A stretch of 64,000 nt of DNA from Marinomonas posidonica_A (GTDB lineage: Bacteria; Pseudomonadota; Gammaproteobacteria; Pseudomonadales; Marinomonadaceae), in NCBI RefSeq assembly GCF_043643765.1, contig NZ_JBHZSP010000003.1, positions 186,001 to 250,000 on the forward strand. Reading direction: 5' to 3'. This document shows positions 43,749 through 52,636 of the stretch, one piece after another; the first letter of the stretch is position 1; the number at the start of each line of letters is the position of its first letter. The translations under genes and the position numbers were made by a program. The notes beneath the pieces are model-generated. The model saw only the letters and a program-made list of their open reading frames with translations. It did not search any database and was not told the DNA's origin.

Positions 43749-45454
43749 GGGTTCATCCCATCCTCTTGCATTAATAAATTTTGATTGCGTTTTTCTTGGT
43801 GCAGATACTCTAGTTTGCGCTGTAATAAGCTGCCAGGGTCGTCTTGAATCTGACGTAACCACTGTTCCAGAGCTTGTTTGCTTTCCATGTTTTGCTGAGT
43901 ATTTGTTTGTGCAGGTTGCTTATTACCTGTCTCCGCTTGCCCATTATCCTTTGGTGGTTGGTCTTTGTCTTGTGTTTCGTTCGTTTTGTCAGATTTTTTT
44001 GTGTCGTCTGAGTCATCTGTTTGTTTGGATTGCTGTTCATCAGATGATTTGTCTTGTTGCTGATCCTTGGTTGACGACGGCTTGTTAGTATCTTGTGGTG
44101 GTTGATTGCTTTGCTGTTGCTGCTTTAGGTACTCAAGATTCTCTTTTGCGGCTGTCAGCTGTGGGTCTTGTTCAAGCGCTTTTTCGTAGGACTCTATGGC
44201 TTTGTTTGTTTGGCCTGCAAGTGCATAGGCATTGCCAAGGTTGTAGTTATCAGTAGCCTGGCGGTTAGATTGCTCTAACAGTTTGATGGTGCGGTCGTAT
44301 TTTTCTAGTGCGTATGACGAAGCCGCTTGCCAGTCTGGTCGCCTGAAGAGTTTTTCTGCTGTTTGCCAGTCGCCTTGATTAACCGCTTGTTGTGCTTGTT
44401 GATCTGGCGTTTTAAACCAATCCAGCGGGGAGGCATACAGTGGTTTACTTGGCGTTGAAAAAATGCCGATTAATAGAAGAAAAAGCACGCCACGGCGGAA
44501 TTGGTAAGCGAGCCAAATTAAAAAAGGCAAAGCAAACCAGTGACCTTGATCTTGCCATGTGATGCTTTTGTTATCGGCCTGTTTATTTTGATGTCGTTGA
44601 GGCTGGTGGCGATTGATTTGTTGCAACGCTTGTTGATTTAGGCGGCCATGGTAAAAATGTCCACCTAGGTCGTTGGTGAAGTTTTTAAGTTCCGTTAAAG
44701 GCGTGCTTGGAATAATGGTTTGGCCTGATTTTTTCAGTATGCGGCCATTGGGTAATTTGATTGGGCCGCCTTGATCTGTACCAAAGGCAATTAGGTCTAA
44801 TGTAATGTTTTTATCGTCCAGTAAGCCTGGAATGATGTCTTTATCTCTATCGGCAAGGTCGTCGGTCAGCACAATCAGGTGCAGTGAGGAAGCGGGTTTA
44901 TTTAAGCTCAATGCGGTTTCAATGGCTTGACTGAGATGGTTGCCATAAACGGGCATGATAATGGGCTCTAATGCCAGTAGAAAATGAATGATGGTGTCTT
45001 TGTCTTGGCTAAATGGGCTAATGACATAACTGTCTCCAGCGTAAGCCACTAAAGCCACATCGCCACCTTGAGTGTGATCTAAAATATCGCGAACGGTTTG
45101 TTTTAATTGTGTTTGGCGATTAGGTTTGATGTCGGTTGCGTACATAGAGAGGGATTGATCGACAATAAAGATGGTTTTCTGAGTGCTGATGTACATTGTA
45201 TGAGGAGATTGTTGCCAACTGATCCCTGTTAAACCAATCCAACACAGCGACAAGCAAGCCACGCCAAGCCATTTATTGAGCACAGGTTGTGGCGAGGGGG
45301 CTTGTAAATAGGGGAGTAGGTGAGCGTCCACGAGTTGGTTAATCTGTTTGTGTTGTGCTTTTTTGCCATCGAAAAACCATGCCAATAACAAGGTTAATGG
45401 AATACAAAGAAGCCACCATGGGCGTTCAAAGTGTAGGGTGTCGAAAAGTATCAT
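43742..45454 (-). CDS. batB: BatB-type von Willebrand A protein fused to BatC-like TPR repeats
   Basis: A 570-residue membrane protein. Two N-terminal helices (about 14-28 and 60-77) precede a VWA domain whose metal-ion site is DQSLSM. A third helix near 300-330 is followed by TPR repeats (NYNLGNAYALAGQTNKAIES, then YEKALEQDPQLTAAKENLEY) and a long Gln/Asp/Lys-rich segment of about 90 residues. BatB and BatC are separate proteins in Leptospira and Bacteroides; here they are one chain. The ATG overlaps the batA stop as ATGA. The low-complexity tail is probably disordered. Confidence 0.85.
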   Translation of the reverse strand: MILFDTLHFERPWWLLCIPLTLLLAWFFDGKKAQHKQINQLVDAHLLPYLQAPSPQPVLNKWLGVACLSLCWIGLTGISWQQSPHTMYISTQKTIFIVDQSLSMYATDIKPNRQTQLKQTVRDILDHTQGGDVALVAYAGDSYVISPFSQDKDTIIHFLLALEPIIMPVYGNHLSQAIETALSLNKPASSLHLIVLTDDLADRDKDIIPGLLDDKNITLDLIAFGTDQGGPIKLPNGRILKKSGQTIIPSTPLTELKNFTNDLGGHFYHGRLNQQALQQINRHQPQRHQNKQADNKSITWQDQGHWFALPFLIWLAYQFRRGVLFLLLIGIFSTPSKPLYASPLDWFKTPDQQAQQAVNQGDWQTAEKLFRRPDWQAASSYALEKYDRTIKLLEQSNRQATDNYNLGNAYALAGQTNKAIESYEKALEQDPQLTAAKENLEYLKQQQQSNQPPQDTNKPSSTKDQQQDKSSDEQQSKQTDDSDDTKKSDKTNETQDKDQPPKDNGQAETGNKQPAQTNTQQNMESKQALEQWLRQIQDDPGSLLQRKLEYLHQEKRNQNLLMQEDGMNPW

Positions 45455-46449
45455 GTTCGCCCCCTTTTGCTTAAATAATAGCGATTATTAGAAATCAAGG
45501 AGAGGCTAAAACTTAAGATGGCAAACAGGGCAAACCAATGAAAAAAGGTGGTCACAGGGCGTTGCCAAACCTCTTCTGAAGGGGTGGGTTCCATTTCATC
45601 CAATTGTTGATAGATGCGCTGTAAATCTTCGGTACTTTTGGCTCGAAAGTATTGGCCACCGGTTTGAGAAGCAATGTTTTTTAATAGGTCTTCATCAAGG
45701 TCGCTGGATGGGTTAACTTCTTTTGGACCAAAAAAACCTCGTACCAACATGCTGTCCGCCCCTATCCCTATGGTGTGGATGCGAACATCCTGGGATGCGG
45801 CAAAGGCGGCCGCTTGGCTAGGCTGAACGCGTCCTGCTGTGTTGGCACCATCGGTCATAAGAATCAAGACTTTTTGATCAGACGCTTTGTCTTCAAGACG
45901 CTTAATGCCCAAGCCAATGGCATCTCCGATGGCGGTTCTTTGCCCTGCAAAGCCAATTTGCGTCTCTTGAACGAGTTGGTTGATGGTTTTGGTATCGAAG
46001 CTCAAAGGCGCCTGAAGAAATGCTTTTGTGCCAAAGACAATGATGCCAATACGATCGCCGCGACGTTTGTCTATGAAATCAGCCAGTACTGCTTTGGCGG
46101 CCTGTAAGCGATCAGCCGTTTGTTGATGGAGTGTCATGTCGGTGATTTTCATGCTGCCGGATAAGTCTAAGGCAATGAGTAAATCGCGTCCGGACGGTGT
46201 TACTTGTGTCGGTTCTCCGACCCAGGTCGGGCGGCTAATGGCAATCACTAACAGTATCCAAGCCAGCCATAGGAAACTTTTTCCGAATATGGATTGCCCT
46301 GCGGTTGTTGTCTTGTCTTGATGTTGGATTAGGTGTTGAGATTGAGCCCACCACAAGGCATCACGGCTTGGTTTGGCGTTGGGTAGCCAGCGAGCCAATA
46401 GTGGAATGGGCAAAACAATGAGGAACCAAGGCCACACAAATTCAAGCAT
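45451..46449 (-). CDS. batA: BatA-type von Willebrand A membrane protein
   Basis: A 332-residue protein with an N-terminal helix (WPWFLIVLPIPLL), a second near 56-74, and a VWA domain with the complete MIDAS set: DLSGS, the Thr in GQRTAIGDA and Asp in LMTDGAN. A C-terminal helix (FFHWFALFAILSFSLSLI) closes it. The family is associated with aerotolerance in anaerobes. The start ATG at 46449 has AGGAAG eight bases upstream and gives the expected N-terminus; a frame from 46563 lies inside the DUF4381 gene. It overlaps batB by four bases. Confidence 0.88.
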   Translation of the reverse strand: MLEFVWPWFLIVLPIPLLARWLPNAKPSRDALWWAQSQHLIQHQDKTTTAGQSIFGKSFLWLAWILLVIAISRPTWVGEPTQVTPSGRDLLIALDLSGSMKITDMTLHQQTADRLQAAKAVLADFIDKRRGDRIGIIVFGTKAFLQAPLSFDTKTINQLVQETQIGFAGQRTAIGDAIGLGIKRLEDKASDQKVLILMTDGANTAGRVQPSQAAAFAASQDVRIHTIGIGADSMLVRGFFGPKEVNPSSDLDEDLLKNIASQTGGQYFRAKSTEDLQRIYQQLDEMEPTPSEEVWQRPVTTFFHWFALFAILSFSLSLISNNRYYLSKRGRT

Positions 46450-46915
46450 GGTGCTTCCTAATCCAATAACGAGTGGTTGTGACCATTTTCTGAATCTCTT
46501 CGGTATTGATCTCGATTTCGGCTTGATATGGCGCGACGATAAAGGCTTCGCCGAGCTGTGCAAAATTATGCTTTTTTGTCATCTGTTGGTCTAAAACAGC
46601 GATAAGATCCCGGCTGTTTAGCGCGGCCTGTTGATCTTTACCTGAGCTGATGAGGCAGCGACGAATTAGCTCATGGCATAAAATAATATGGCGGCCTTCT
46701 AAGCCTTGGCGGGTTTGCTGTTTTAAAATGAGTAGTGCTTCACGTCGATAAGCTCGTTTCTTGTATCGCTTTAGTAGCCACCATAAAGTGCTGATGACCA
46801 GTATGCATAACAAAGCAAGCACAAGCCAAGTCCACCAAACGGGTGGCCACATGGCAACGGCATCGGGCAATAAATACCCTTTATTCGGTAAGTCTAAAGG
46901 CGATGCTTGGGTCAT
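46442..46915 (-). CDS. DUF4381 domain-containing membrane protein
   Basis: A 157-residue protein with a single transmembrane helix (WTWLVLALLCILVISTLWWLL, about 29-49) after a Pro-rich N-terminus (LPDAVAMWPPVWW), then a basic stretch and a helical cytoplasmic domain with RRCLISSGKDQQAALNSRD. This is the DUF4381 pattern, found between DUF58 and BatA genes. Its function is unknown. The start ATG at 46915 overlaps the stop of the DUF58 gene by one base, and its end overlaps batA. Confidence 0.88.
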   Translation of the reverse strand: MTQASPLDLPNKGYLLPDAVAMWPPVWWTWLVLALLCILVISTLWWLLKRYKKRAYRREALLILKQQTRQGLEGRHIILCHELIRRCLISSGKDQQAALNSRDLIAVLDQQMTKKHNFAQLGEAFIVAPYQAEIEINTEEIQKMVTTTRYWIRKHHA

Positions 46916-47832
46916 TATCCAATGGCTCCTAATGACAGCAAGTATCGCGCGATGCCTTCAGGGGGCTCAGATAAATCAAACACCAGATGTTCAATATCGA
47001 GCTGATTTAGCTGCTTTTTTAGCTGTTGATTCTGTTTCTGGAAGGCCTGCTGAGCCAAGTTTGAACTGCGTTCACTGATGTTCACTATGGACTCACCAGA
47101 GGCATTTTTAATCTGATATTGTCCTGGGGCAAGTTTAAAGGTGTTGGCGTCAATTATTTGAACCCAAAATACCTTATTGTGCTGCGCAAGTTGCTTTAAA
47201 TAAAGCGTTTCAGGTCGACTGAGGTGTTGTTTGTCGGTCAAAATAATCACATCTTTATTGCGCGCTTTTAGACTGACCGGGTTTGGTGTCAGTACTTGCA
47301 GTGACGGTGTTGAGTGTTGACGTGATTGTATTAAGCTGGCTTGCGATAAAGGCTGAAATAATTTTGCTAACAGCGGTGTTGTTTGTTGCCAGATGTCGTG
47401 TCCACCAAAGCACAATCGATAGGAAAGCTTGTCACCTTGTTGTTTTGTCCGCCAAGCTAGGATGCCTGCTAGTTGTACAAAACGAGTGGAAATAAAACTG
47501 TATTTTGTACCGAAATAGGCGTCACTAGAGAGATCCATTAGGAGCAGCCTTTGGTGTTCGTTTTCTTGTGCATAGAGACGGGTTTGAACCTGGCCTGTGC
47601 GCGCGGTGACACGCCAATCAATATGGCGCAGATCATCACTGGCTTGATACGCGCGAAGTTCCAGCATTTCTAACCCTTGCCCTTTTAGATGAGCATGGCG
47701 CTCGCCACTGGTTAAAGCGAAGTGCTTTGCTCGTGGTGCGCGCCCAAGGTGTTTAGCATAATGCCCGAGTTGAGCAAAATCCACGTCTTGTAACTCAGGT
47801 GAAGAGGGGGCTAAAAGAGCACTCATAGTCAT
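46915..47832 (-). CDS. DUF58 domain-containing protein
   Basis: A 305-residue protein with the DUF58 core RAYQASDDLRHIDWRVTART followed by LYAQENEHQRLLLMDLSSD. Such proteins occur next to MoxR ATPases and the Bat VWA proteins and resemble VWA folds without a full metal site. No transmembrane helices were seen, unlike many longer DUF58 proteins. The exact role is unknown. It lies 14 bases after moxR. Confidence 0.9.
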   Translation of the reverse strand: MTMSALLAPSSPELQDVDFAQLGHYAKHLGRAPRAKHFALTSGERHAHLKGQGLEMLELRAYQASDDLRHIDWRVTARTGQVQTRLYAQENEHQRLLLMDLSSDAYFGTKYSFISTRFVQLAGILAWRTKQQGDKLSYRLCFGGHDIWQQTTPLLAKLFQPLSQASLIQSRQHSTPSLQVLTPNPVSLKARNKDVIILTDKQHLSRPETLYLKQLAQHNKVFWVQIIDANTFKLAPGQYQIKNASGESIVNISERSSNLAQQAFQKQNQQLKKQLNQLDIEHLVFDLSEPPEGIARYLLSLGAIG

Positions 47833-47846
47833 CTATATCGAATTAA

Positions 47847-48815
47847 TCATAACGCTGGTACATGGCTAATGAGACGATTTAGTAAATCGTCTGTTGATAG
47901 ACCAGAGGCTTGGGCTTCAAATGAGGTGATAATTCGGTGCCGAAGGACTGGCAAGGCGACTTGTCGAACATCGTCAGGGGTGACGAAATCGCGACCGTTT
48001 AGTAGGGCATTGGCACGAGCGCAACGATCTAATGCTAGTGTGCCACGTGGACTGGCTCCAAATTCAATCAGCTTCAAATCTTGCGCTTGTTGCCCAAGAT
48101 ACAGCTCTGGTTGGCGTGTCGCTACCACCAATTGCACAATATATTGCTCAACATTTTCAGACATGTATAAGCCCAATGCCTGTTGCTGTAAGGCCAGAAT
48201 TTGCTCAGGACGACAAAGTGCTTGCGGTTTGTCTGTGGTGGTTTTGTGCAAGTCTTGTTGTCGAACGAGACGAAGTACTTCTAGTTCACTGTTGGCACTT
48301 GGGTAATTAAGGTTGATTTTCATCATAAAGCGATCAAGTTGCGCTTCAGGAAGAGGGTAAGTGCCTTCTTGCTCTATGGGGTTTTGGGTGGCGATGACAA
48401 AAAACAACGCTGGTAAAGGGTAGCTTTGATTGCCCACTGTGACTTGCTTTTCCCCCATGGCTTCCAGCAACGCGGATTGTACTTTTGCAGGTGCGCGGTT
48501 GATTTCATCGGCGAGTACAATGTCATTCATAATGGGCCCGGCGACAAAGCTAAACTGTCCGGTTTCTTGTTGGTAAATATCGGAGCCAGTTATATCGCCT
48601 GGAAGCAGGTCAGGTGTGAACTGAATACGTTGGAAGCGGCTGTCTATGGTATTGGCTAATGCCTTGGCAGCCGTGGTTTTGGCAATGCCTGGTGGCCCTT
48701 CTAAAAGAACGTGACCATTGGCGATCAGTGCAACCAATAATTCGTGTGTTAATTCTTCTTGACCAATAATGGCTTGATTGAGGTGATCTTTTAGTTGCTC
48801 AACAAGAGTTACCAT
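47847..48815 (-). CDS. MoxR-family AAA+ ATPase
   Basis: A 322-residue ATPase: Walker A GPPGIAKTT (the Ala before Lys is normal for MoxR proteins), Walker B VLADEINRAPAKVQSALLEAM, sensor 1 IATQNPIEQEGTYPLPEAQLDRF and a C-terminal lid with ASPRGTLALDRCARANALL. MoxR ATPases act as chaperones that use VWA-domain proteins as partners, so this should drive the BatA/BatB products. The ATG at 48815 gives the family N-terminus (VEQLKDHLNQAIIGQEE); a longer frame to 48902 is not supported. It heads a six- to seven-gene operon. Confidence 0.93.
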   Translation of the reverse strand: MVTLVEQLKDHLNQAIIGQEELTHELLVALIANGHVLLEGPPGIAKTTAAKALANTIDSRFQRIQFTPDLLPGDITGSDIYQQETGQFSFVAGPIMNDIVLADEINRAPAKVQSALLEAMGEKQVTVGNQSYPLPALFFVIATQNPIEQEGTYPLPEAQLDRFMMKINLNYPSANSELEVLRLVRQQDLHKTTTDKPQALCRPEQILALQQQALGLYMSENVEQYIVQLVVATRQPELYLGQQAQDLKLIEFGASPRGTLALDRCARANALLNGRDFVTPDDVRQVALPVLRHRIITSFEAQASGLSTDDLLNRLISHVPAL

Positions 48816-48944
48816 CGAATTGAGATTCCTTATACTTCTGTCAAAAAAGGTGTGAAGGCCATATAATAGTGCCCATCTTATCGGATTCAAATCTTTACGC
48901 ACAGAGCGAACTTTGTAAGGGTAATGTAAGCACAGGAAAGAATA

Positions 48945-49166
48945 ATGGCGAAACTTGTATTAAATGTGGCTTTGCCTGCGTTTAAATATAAAGCTATGTA
49001 TGCTGGTGCTGCAAAGAATTTAGTGGCAAGTAGCTTAGATGGACGTAAGGTGCAATTACCTTTGTCTGCGTTTCAATCTTTTGTCACCCACCAAGGCATT
49101 TATGGTCTGTTTGAAGTCGAGTTTGATAGTAGGAATAAATTAGTGGGTGTGACTAAACTGAGATGA
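48945..49166 (+). CDS. DUF2835 family protein
   Basis: A 73-residue protein matching DUF2835: the helix YKAMYAGAAKNLVASSLDGR, then QLPLSAFQSFVTHQGIYGLFEVEFD and a short end. Function is unknown. The length fits the family. It lies 39 bases upstream of pyrD and diverges from moxR. The ATG at 48945 follows an AAAGAAT segment; no other start is possible nearby. Confidence 0.85.
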   Translation: MAKLVLNVALPAFKYKAMYAGAAKNLVASSLDGRKVQLPLSAFQSFVTHQGIYGLFEVEFDSRNKLVGVTKLR

Positions 49167-49205
49167 CACCCAAGATTGCAGATGATCCCATTGAGGAGCT
49201 TTTTT

Positions 49206-50246
49206 ATGTATCAGTTTGCCCGCTCGCTATTGTTTAAACTAGACCCAGAAGTGTCACATGAGCTGTCGTTGGATATGCTCGCAGCGAGCAGTCGATTAGG
49301 CTTAAACAAATTCTTTTCTAGTTTGCCATCGACAAAACCAGTGGATGTAATGGGCTTGCGTTTTCCCAATGCAGTAGGTTTAGCAGCAGGGCTAGACAAA
49401 AATGCCGATGCCTTTGAAGCACTGGGTGCTTGTGGGTTCGGCTTTGTGGAAGTTGGGACAGTGACACCGAAAGGTCAAGCGGGTAACCCAAAACCGCGCT
49501 TGTTTCGACTGCCTGAGCACGAAGCCATTATCAACCGCATGGGGTTTAACAATAAGGGGGTTGATCACCTGGTTTCGCGTATTAAAAAGCATCGTTACCC
49601 AGGTATTTTAGGGGTAAATATTGGCAAAAATCTCAGCACTTCCGTTGAAGATGCTGCAGCCGATTATCTTGCCTGTCTGGAAGCCGTGATACCTTATGCT
49701 GACTATATTACAGCGAACATAAGCTCTCCAAATACACCCGGTTTGCGCAGCTTGCAATTTGGCGAGAGTCTCGCGGAATTGATTTCCCCATTGGTCGAAG
49801 CACGAGATCGCTACCAAGAAGAGAATGGCAAACGCGTTCCGTTGGCGGTAAAAATCGCGCCGGATATGTCGGACGATGAAATTAAATTGGTGGCTGATAC
49901 CTTGGTGGAACAAAACGTCGATGGCATCATTGCGACCAACACGACCTTGTCTCGTGATGCAGTGAGCGGCCACCGTTTTGCAGAAGAGGCGGGTGGTTTG
50001 AGCGGTGCGCCAGTGCGTGATGCTTCAACGCATGTGGTGAGAGTGTTGGCCGAGCATTTGAAAGATACGTTACCTATTATTGGGGTTGGTGGTATTTCTA
50101 CTGGCGCTGATGCGGTTGAAAAATTGCAAGCGGGTGCGCGATTGGTGCAAATGTATTCTGGCTTTATTTACCATGGACCTGAGTTGGTCAAAGAAGCCAT
50201 TGCCAGTACCGACGCTTACTATCGAGAACGAGATTTGAATAACTGA
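49206..50246 (+). CDS. pyrD: Dihydroorotate dehydrogenase (quinone), class 2
   Basis: A 346-residue flavoprotein. The N-terminal membrane-associating helix (MYQFARSLLFKLDPEVSHE) marks the quinone-dependent class. FMN and substrate segments are VGLAAGLDKNADA, NRMGFNNKGVD, ITANISSPNTPGLRSLQ (with the class 2 catalytic Ser), the Lys in VKIAPDMSD, and IIGVGGISTGADA. It oxidises dihydroorotate to orotate in pyrimidine synthesis. The ATG at 49206 follows GAGGAG at 49193-49198; a frame from 49176 is not needed. Confidence 0.96.
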   Translation: MYQFARSLLFKLDPEVSHELSLDMLAASSRLGLNKFFSSLPSTKPVDVMGLRFPNAVGLAAGLDKNADAFEALGACGFGFVEVGTVTPKGQAGNPKPRLFRLPEHEAIINRMGFNNKGVDHLVSRIKKHRYPGILGVNIGKNLSTSVEDAAADYLACLEAVIPYADYITANISSPNTPGLRSLQFGESLAELISPLVEARDRYQEENGKRVPLAVKIAPDMSDDEIKLVADTLVEQNVDGIIATNTTLSRDAVSGHRFAEEAGGLSGAPVRDASTHVVRVLAEHLKDTLPIIGVGGISTGADAVEKLQAGARLVQMYSGFIYHGPELVKEAIASTDAYYRERDLNN

Positions 50247-50372
50247 ATAACGAATTGAAATTTAGCGCGAGAGACGATGTGATCGTCTTCGTGCCAGGGC
50301 GGGATTTGATCCCGCCTTTCTTATTTATGGCTTGACCATATTGTCATGACACTGAACCAAAAGTATTGATTA

Positions 50373-52544
50373 ATGAACCCAAATACAGAAACACCAGAGC
50401 AAGTGATGTACGCATTAGAAATAACCTGTCCAATCGGCATGGAGAATGTTCTTGAAAAAGAACTGCACGCTGAAGGCTTAACACAAACTCGCTTAGGTGA
50501 AGCGCAAGTTAAACTGACAACGGATTTAGAAGGCATTTACAAAGCATGTCTTTGGTCTCGCGTTGGCACTCGCGTCATGTTGCCCATCGCCCAATTTAAA
50601 ATGGAATCGGCGGACGATTTGTACAATGGGGTAAAGGCCATTGATTGGTCACAACACTTGTTGGTCAGTAATACCATTGCGATTGATTGCCATGGTACGA
50701 ACCATCACATTCGTAATACTCAGTTTGGTGCTGTGCGAACCAAAGATGCCATCGCTGACTATTTTGTTGCTCAAACTGGCGAACGACCAAGCGTTGAAAA
50801 AAATCAGCCTGATGTTCGGATTGCTGTTCGCATCAAGCGCGATGTTGTTACGGTAAGCATTGATTTGTCTGGCGAGAGTATGCACAGACGCAGTTATCGT
50901 CAGCAAGGGGCAATGGCACCGTTAAAAGAAAACTTAGCCGCTGGCTTGCTGTTAAGAGCGGGCTGGGGTGTGGATTCAGATCTGAAACAATTGATTGATC
51001 CCATGTGTGGTTCGGGGACGTTTTTGGTTGAGGCGGCATTGATGTCGTTGGACATTGCACCAGGCTTGCGTCGTCAGTACTGGGGATTTAAAGGTTGGAA
51101 GCAGCATGATCACCGTTTGTGGCAACAGTTAAATGACTTGGCGAAAAATCGTAAAAAAGACCCTGAAAGTTTAGGAATTCGCTTTCAGGGGACAGATCGA
51201 GAGCAAAAAGCCATTGCCGCCGCTCGCGAAAACATTAAGCGAGCAGGTTTAACAGGGCTCATCGAGGTGAGCATGTCGCCTTTCCAAGAGCACGAATTTA
51301 TCGTTGATGAAGAAGCGCAACCAGGCTTGGTCATTACGAACCCTCCTTATGGTGAGCGTTTGGGTGATGAAATGGCATTGATTGCCTTGTATCGTCAGTT
51401 GGGTGAGTGGGTTGTGAAGCATGCTCATGGTTGGCAATTTATGATGCTGACCAGTAATGATCATTTAGCCCGTCAAATCCCTGTTCGACCGGAAAAAAGT
51501 ACCCGCGTGATTAATGGTGGTATTGAGTGTCGTGCTTATCAATTTCCGGTATCGGACGCCAATATTAAAGCGGACGCGGTCGCCCAATCTGTGATGACAC
51601 CGGGCGCGCAAATGGTGGCGAATCGTTTGCAAAAAAACCTGAAGAAAATGAAAAAATGGGCCGTTAAAAACAAAATTCAATGCTTCCGTGTGTACGATGC
51701 TGATATGCCTGAGTATGCCGTTGCGATTGATTTGTATAACGACTGGGCTCATGTGCAAGAGTATCAAGCGCCAAAAAGTGTTGACCCTGAAAAGGCTAAG
51801 CAACGGTTATTCGAAGTGGTGTCCGCGATTCCAGGCGCATTAAACATTGCAGAATCGAATGTGGTGGTGAAACATCGTCAGCGTCAAGCAGGGAAAGGCC
51901 AGTATGAGAAACTGGATCAATCACAACATGAAATGATCGTTGAAGAATACGGTTGTGACTTTATCGTTAATCTTAAAGATTATTTAGACACTGGGCTGTT
52001 TTTAGATCATCGACCGGTTCGTAAATTGATTCAACAAAAAGCCGACGGCGTGCGTTTCTTAAATCTATTTTGTTATACCGCGTCGGCGTCGGTTCATGCT
52101 GGTCAAGGTGGGGCTTTGACGACGTTGAGTGTTGATATGTCAAATACTTACACGGATTGGGCACGCCGTAATATTGAATTGAATGAGTTTTCCGATCGTG
52201 ATCATACGGTAGTGCGAGCCGACTGTTTTGAGTGGTTAAAACAGAGTCGTGACGAATTTGATCTGATCTTTATGGATCCTCCGACCTTTTCTAACTCCAA
52301 AAAAATGGCAGATGTGTTAGACATCCAGCGAGATCACGGCGATTTGGTGAGATTGGCGATGGCGAGGTTGGCCGCTGAAGGTGAGCTTATTTTCTCTAAT
52401 AATTACCGTCGTTTCCGTTTGGATGACGATTTAATGAGTGAATTTGATGTACAGGATATTACTCGTTCGACATTGGATCCGGATTTTGAGCGTAATACTA
52501 AGATCCACCAATGTTATCTAATTAAACATAAATCTGTGCCTTAA
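50373..52544 (+). CDS. rlmL: Bifunctional 23S rRNA methyltransferase RlmKL
   Basis: A 723-residue fusion of RlmL and RlmK. A THUMP domain (about 55-165) is followed by the RlmL methyltransferase, with DPMCGSGTFLVEAAL and the NPPYGERL catalytic motif, which makes m2G2445. The C-terminal RlmK half has FLDHRPVRKLIQ, FLNLFCYTASASVHAG and the motif DPPTFSNSKKM, giving m7G2069. Size matches E. coli RlmKL (about 700). The ATG at 50373 is used though its ribosome site is weak; a second ATG lies at 50406. Confidence 0.95.
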   Translation: MNPNTETPEQVMYALEITCPIGMENVLEKELHAEGLTQTRLGEAQVKLTTDLEGIYKACLWSRVGTRVMLPIAQFKMESADDLYNGVKAIDWSQHLLVSNTIAIDCHGTNHHIRNTQFGAVRTKDAIADYFVAQTGERPSVEKNQPDVRIAVRIKRDVVTVSIDLSGESMHRRSYRQQGAMAPLKENLAAGLLLRAGWGVDSDLKQLIDPMCGSGTFLVEAALMSLDIAPGLRRQYWGFKGWKQHDHRLWQQLNDLAKNRKKDPESLGIRFQGTDREQKAIAAARENIKRAGLTGLIEVSMSPFQEHEFIVDEEAQPGLVITNPPYGERLGDEMALIALYRQLGEWVVKHAHGWQFMMLTSNDHLARQIPVRPEKSTRVINGGIECRAYQFPVSDANIKADAVAQSVMTPGAQMVANRLQKNLKKMKKWAVKNKIQCFRVYDADMPEYAVAIDLYNDWAHVQEYQAPKSVDPEKAKQRLFEVVSAIPGALNIAESNVVVKHRQRQAGKGQYEKLDQSQHEMIVEEYGCDFIVNLKDYLDTGLFLDHRPVRKLIQQKADGVRFLNLFCYTASASVHAGQGGALTTLSVDMSNTYTDWARRNIELNEFSDRDHTVVRADCFEWLKQSRDEFDLIFMDPPTFSNSKKMADVLDIQRDHGDLVRLAMARLAAEGELIFSNNYRRFRLDDDLMSEFDVQDITRSTLDPDFERNTKIHQCYLIKHKSVP

Positions 52545-52636
52545 GCGTTGGATCCAGTATAATTTCCTGAAAATTAATTTCGATTGTTTGTAAGTTGTTT
52601 AACTTGCTGATTTTAAAAGGTTTATAAGTTTCTAGT

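Noticed and set aside
47869..48310. Overlapping plus-strand frames opposite moxR
   Set aside because: Ser/Cys/Arg-rich translations typical of antisense frames; MoxR motifs in the opposite strand are unambiguous.
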